Assembly: GCA_023079485.1 (NCBI GenBank)
Contig: CM041084.1
Coordinates: forward strand, 105,486,967-105,550,966
Reading direction: 5' to 3'
Length of the DNA stretch: 64,000 nt
Origin: Archilochus colubris
Taxonomy: Eukaryota; Chordata; Aves; Apodiformes; Trochilidae
The notes under the pieces were generated by a model that was given only the letters and a program-made list of their open reading frames with translations, did no database searches and was not told the DNA's origin. Each line of letters starts with the position of its first letter. The stretch's first letter is position 1. Below, one piece after another: positions 61,287-64,000 of this stretch. The position numbers were made by a program, and so were the translations under genes.

Positions 61287-64000
61287 GTATGGACATATCT
61301 TGCAGTGATTTGCATGGTGATGTTTTGTCTTCATACTGAATTACTTTTATCCTTCCCTGTAGGAAGAAGTGAGAATTCTCCTACATGAAATGACTGATTA
61401 CATACTGTAAGAAAACTAGAAACTTTGTTAGAAAAGCATTTTTTCTGGTAAATTTGATGGAGATGTTTAATTGTGCTATGGGAAGATCTGCAGATAAGGG
61501 CACTGTCTGTAAAAGACTCAACAAAATGATGGCTTGGAGAAACTTCCATCTTCAGTGGAGGGTAATGAAGCTGTGGTGTGTTCTTCCACAGCAGTTAGTT
61601 GTCATGGCCCCTCAGCTGAAGTCACAGTGCTTGTTTTCAATTTCTTCTGAAAAGGCTTTTGCTATGGCATTCAGATGTGGACTTTTTTTCCAATGCATAG
61701 AGACTGAACAGTTTACCTTGGTTAGATCCTTCCCCTACAAAATTAGTAAAGAAAACTGGACCATCCAGGTCCTGCAATGAGCCAGGTCACCTTTTCTGGC
61801 TCTCTTACGATTGTACTGGAGATTTAACTGTTTCCAGGACCTGGAAAGCTTACAGGGCTGCAGAAGTTCTTTCCAAGGAGGCTGACAGCCTACTAATGTT
61901 CAAGATCATCATCATGGGTGGAAGTGGGAGAAACATATTGAAGGCTGTCATTCAAATGTTGTCACTAGTTTCTCCTCTTTCTTGTGAAGCCTTGATATTG
62001 CTCAAGTGAATGACTGATAGGCCACTGACCCAAGCACAGGGAGCAGAAGCCTGGAAAGTAACTCATGTGTGGAGGAAGTAGTGGTCAAGTTTTTCTTTCT
62101 AATAAGCCTTAAGTCTTTTTTATTCTTGTGGCCTAGGAAGCTTAAAGAGAAGCTAGGATTGAAAATACTTCAGTGTTTTGGGGTTTTTTTGCATGCTGGA
62201 AGGACCTTGTATAAAGTTCAGCTATTTGCAATGTAACTGAGGCAGTCTGTACCCTCAGCCTGGACTGTTGCAAGGGACCTCTCTAAGGAGGTGAGGTAGA
62301 CTTGTTTCTTTGATTTTATTCTGATGTGGAGACACACTTAGCTCATTGAATGCTCCCTTTTTAACACAAGTGAAGGGAAAAGAAATCTATGTCTAAACAA
62401 GCTGCAGAAAGCAGCATTCCCAGCTTTTGAGCAGCTAGTCTTCACTACTTTGAAGTTTTTTAATGCACTTTCACATGAAGTTGAAGGTGTATAGCTACTT
62501 TTTTTTATAATACTACTGGAAAAACTTGAAAAAATTAGTCTAGCATAAGAACTGTTTTCCCCATCCTTTTCTCCTCTTCCCTCAAGCTTCTATCAAGTAA
62601 CTATTCCTGTTCTTCATAGTGGTTTTCTGTAATTATTGCAGAATTTGTTTCTGAATATTTAGCAAGTCTGCCTGTTAGGTGCTTTTCAGTTATTTCTCAT
62701 TGCCTGCTATGTCTGCTTTATTAAAAGCTTCATGAGATTGTGCCAGAGAAAGACAAATAACAGTGTTGCTGTTGTGAGGTGCTGATCCATTATTTATATT
62801 GCCATTTTAAAAGGATAGGGAAACAATGTGCCTAAAACTGACCATGAACCTTATAGTATTTCATTGTCTCAAATTTACCTCCTGTATTTTAAGAGCCTTC
62901 TCATATAGGTGGCCTTCCTAGACTGAGTTGTGAGGGCAGTAGGTGAAAGTAATTTTGCCTGTGCAACTACTTTTGTTTCTCACATGCATTTCTGGCATTC
63001 CAGTGCCTAGTACTTCAGGCTTCATGCTACCAGAAAGCAATTCTCTGTGGACCCTTTTTCTTTTTTATGAAATTATGCAGGATAGCAAACTTGACAAAGA
63101 TGTTTATACTTAAATGTTTAAATGTCCCAGTAAATCTGAGTAGGATTTATAAAAGGCTTTAGACTTCTCATGTAGAATAAAGAATGATTTTGACAAACAT
63201 TCTCTAGTTCAAGAAGCAGTACATTTGTAATACATTCATGATAACATGGCAAAACATCCTGAGCAGTAAACAACATTCCATTCTTCAGAGATGAAAGGAG
63301 GTCTTTGAAACTGAAAGCAAGTACAATATGGCCTGAGGCTGATACACATTTGGGCATCTTTAAAATCATCTTTTTGGGCAACCTGTCTGAGAATAATTTA
63401 AACAGGCAGGATGTACTTTTTCATTTCAAATTGCAAATACAGACAGCTTTACTCTCAAGAAATCTTAAATGTCAGAACTTCGTAGCAATGCAGTGGCAAG
63501 GAGTAAATCTGTGCATAATACCTCAGTGACCATTTATTAGTTTTTTCAAGCTGAGTATCTTGTTAGATGGGTAGGATGGAAGAAGTTAATCCTGAATAAG
63601 AATGATCCTTTGACAGTATTGAGTGAAATCACTTATGATAACTGCATTTGGATTTTTTACTGAGGCTTCAACTTTCCTTGGATTATGTTCCTTGTATCTC
63701 ATGTGTCTGTGTCAGAACTAAGTTGATTCTGCTCAGCTTCTTTTTATTGTTGCCTACTAGAATAATTAAAGGAAAGGAATTGTTTCAAGCCATTATTGAT
63801 GTAAACTGAAGCCCTAAGGTATTTGGGGAGACAGGGAAGAAATAATAATTTACAGTATGTATTAAAAAAGTGAAGCTCTGTAAGCAAATTTGTTCCATAT
63901 TCGCCTGCCTTTATTCGGTACCAAAATGTAATGGGTACTGGAAGTTGTACAGCTCAGCAGACTGGGTTGGTGTGGATCTGTTACCTTCTGTTGCAGTAAC
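61287..64000 (+). other. Intron after exon M (incomplete)
   Basis: Runs to the edge of the window. The family C-terminal segment (an Arg-Ile-Thr-x-Ile-Cys-Leu-Arg-Asp-Leu-Ile-Phe type sequence) is not found, so the last exon(s) must lie further on. A candidate 44-nt exon is noted at 61363-61406. No interspersed repeat recognised. Confidence 0.82.

Larger units (their letters stand above)
1..64000 (+). other. TAF4B: TAF4B gene body (internal part; both ends missing)
   Basis: One plus-strand gene spans the window. Thirteen exons with AG acceptors and GT donors join without a frame break, and the split codons at G/H, H/I and I/J restore Gly, Arg and Gly. The joined product matches TAF4b: a TAFH domain (KKCKNFLATLIKLA), then the motif KQITLPGNKILSLQAS, the block DVTSMAGVNLNEE, the helix QERLRGLLEKL and the segment LTALAAIGPRKKRPL. 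TAF4b is the cell-type-enriched paralogue of TAF4. It forms a histone-fold pair with TAF12 in nuclear TFIID and is known for germline and ovarian roles in mammals. TAF4 itself is less likely: the exon F and G linker and the KQITLPGNKIL region agree with TAF4b, and the TAFH wording is that of TAF4b. The initiator exon(s) and the last exon(s) with the C-terminal helix are outside the window. About 684 codons are present, against roughly 860 in the human protein. Confidence 0.95.

Noticed and set aside
1..64000. Search for tRNA, rRNA, CRISPR, bacterial-type operons or an intact retroelement
   Set aside because: None seen. All mobile sequences recognised are broken CR1 fragments.

Overview
The window is a vertebrate intragenic region, most likely from a bird. 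It lies inside one plus-strand gene, TAF4B, which encodes the TFIID subunit TAF4b. Two signals support this. First, thirteen GT-AG-bounded exons join in one unbroken reading frame of about 684 codons, and the product closely follows vertebrate TAF4b, including the TAFH domain and the histone-fold region. Second, nearly all recognisable interspersed repeats are CR1 LINE fragments with the CR1 3' end typical of birds and other sauropsids. A turtle or crocodilian source cannot be excluded from sequence alone. The compact introns (one of 107 nt, the largest complete one about 13.2 kb) fit a bird better.

Layout: bases 1-16024 are intron or upstream gene sequence with three minus-strand CR1 tails. 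I found no convincing N-terminal exon there, so the first exon(s) are judged to lie upstream. Exons A-C (16025-21240) encode the variable Ser/Thr/Val/Ala-rich N-terminal half. Exons D, E and the start of F (21348-26140) encode the TAFH domain. The rest of F, plus G and H (to 33355), encode a low-complexity TAF4b-specific linker and a conserved basic stretch. Exons I and J (39329-42332) encode the histone-fold segment that in this family pairs with TAF12. Exons K, L and M (46724-61286) encode the charged helical linker and the conserved block ending in a KK-R-P motif. The final exon(s), with the C-terminal helix, are beyond the right edge. Exon letters are local to this window.

CR1 insertions lie in both orientations: minus near 2.0, 7.9, 10.5, 27.6 and 58.0 kb, plus near 36.6, 46.0 and 54.1 kb. 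All are 5'-truncated fragments, and the longer ones keep broken reverse-transcriptase reading frames. The longest two, in opposite orientation, flank exons G and H, which is the kind of arrangement that can promote back-splicing. The other intronic points of note are a GC- and CpG-rich patch before exon J, a G-quadruplex-prone run before exon L, a GGGATA-type minisatellite, several perfect palindromes or hairpins, and several candidate alternative splice sites. I saw no second protein-coding gene, no rRNA or tRNA gene, no CRISPR and no intact mobile element. I found no clear evidence of a new biological system; the strongest leads are regulatory or RNA-structural.
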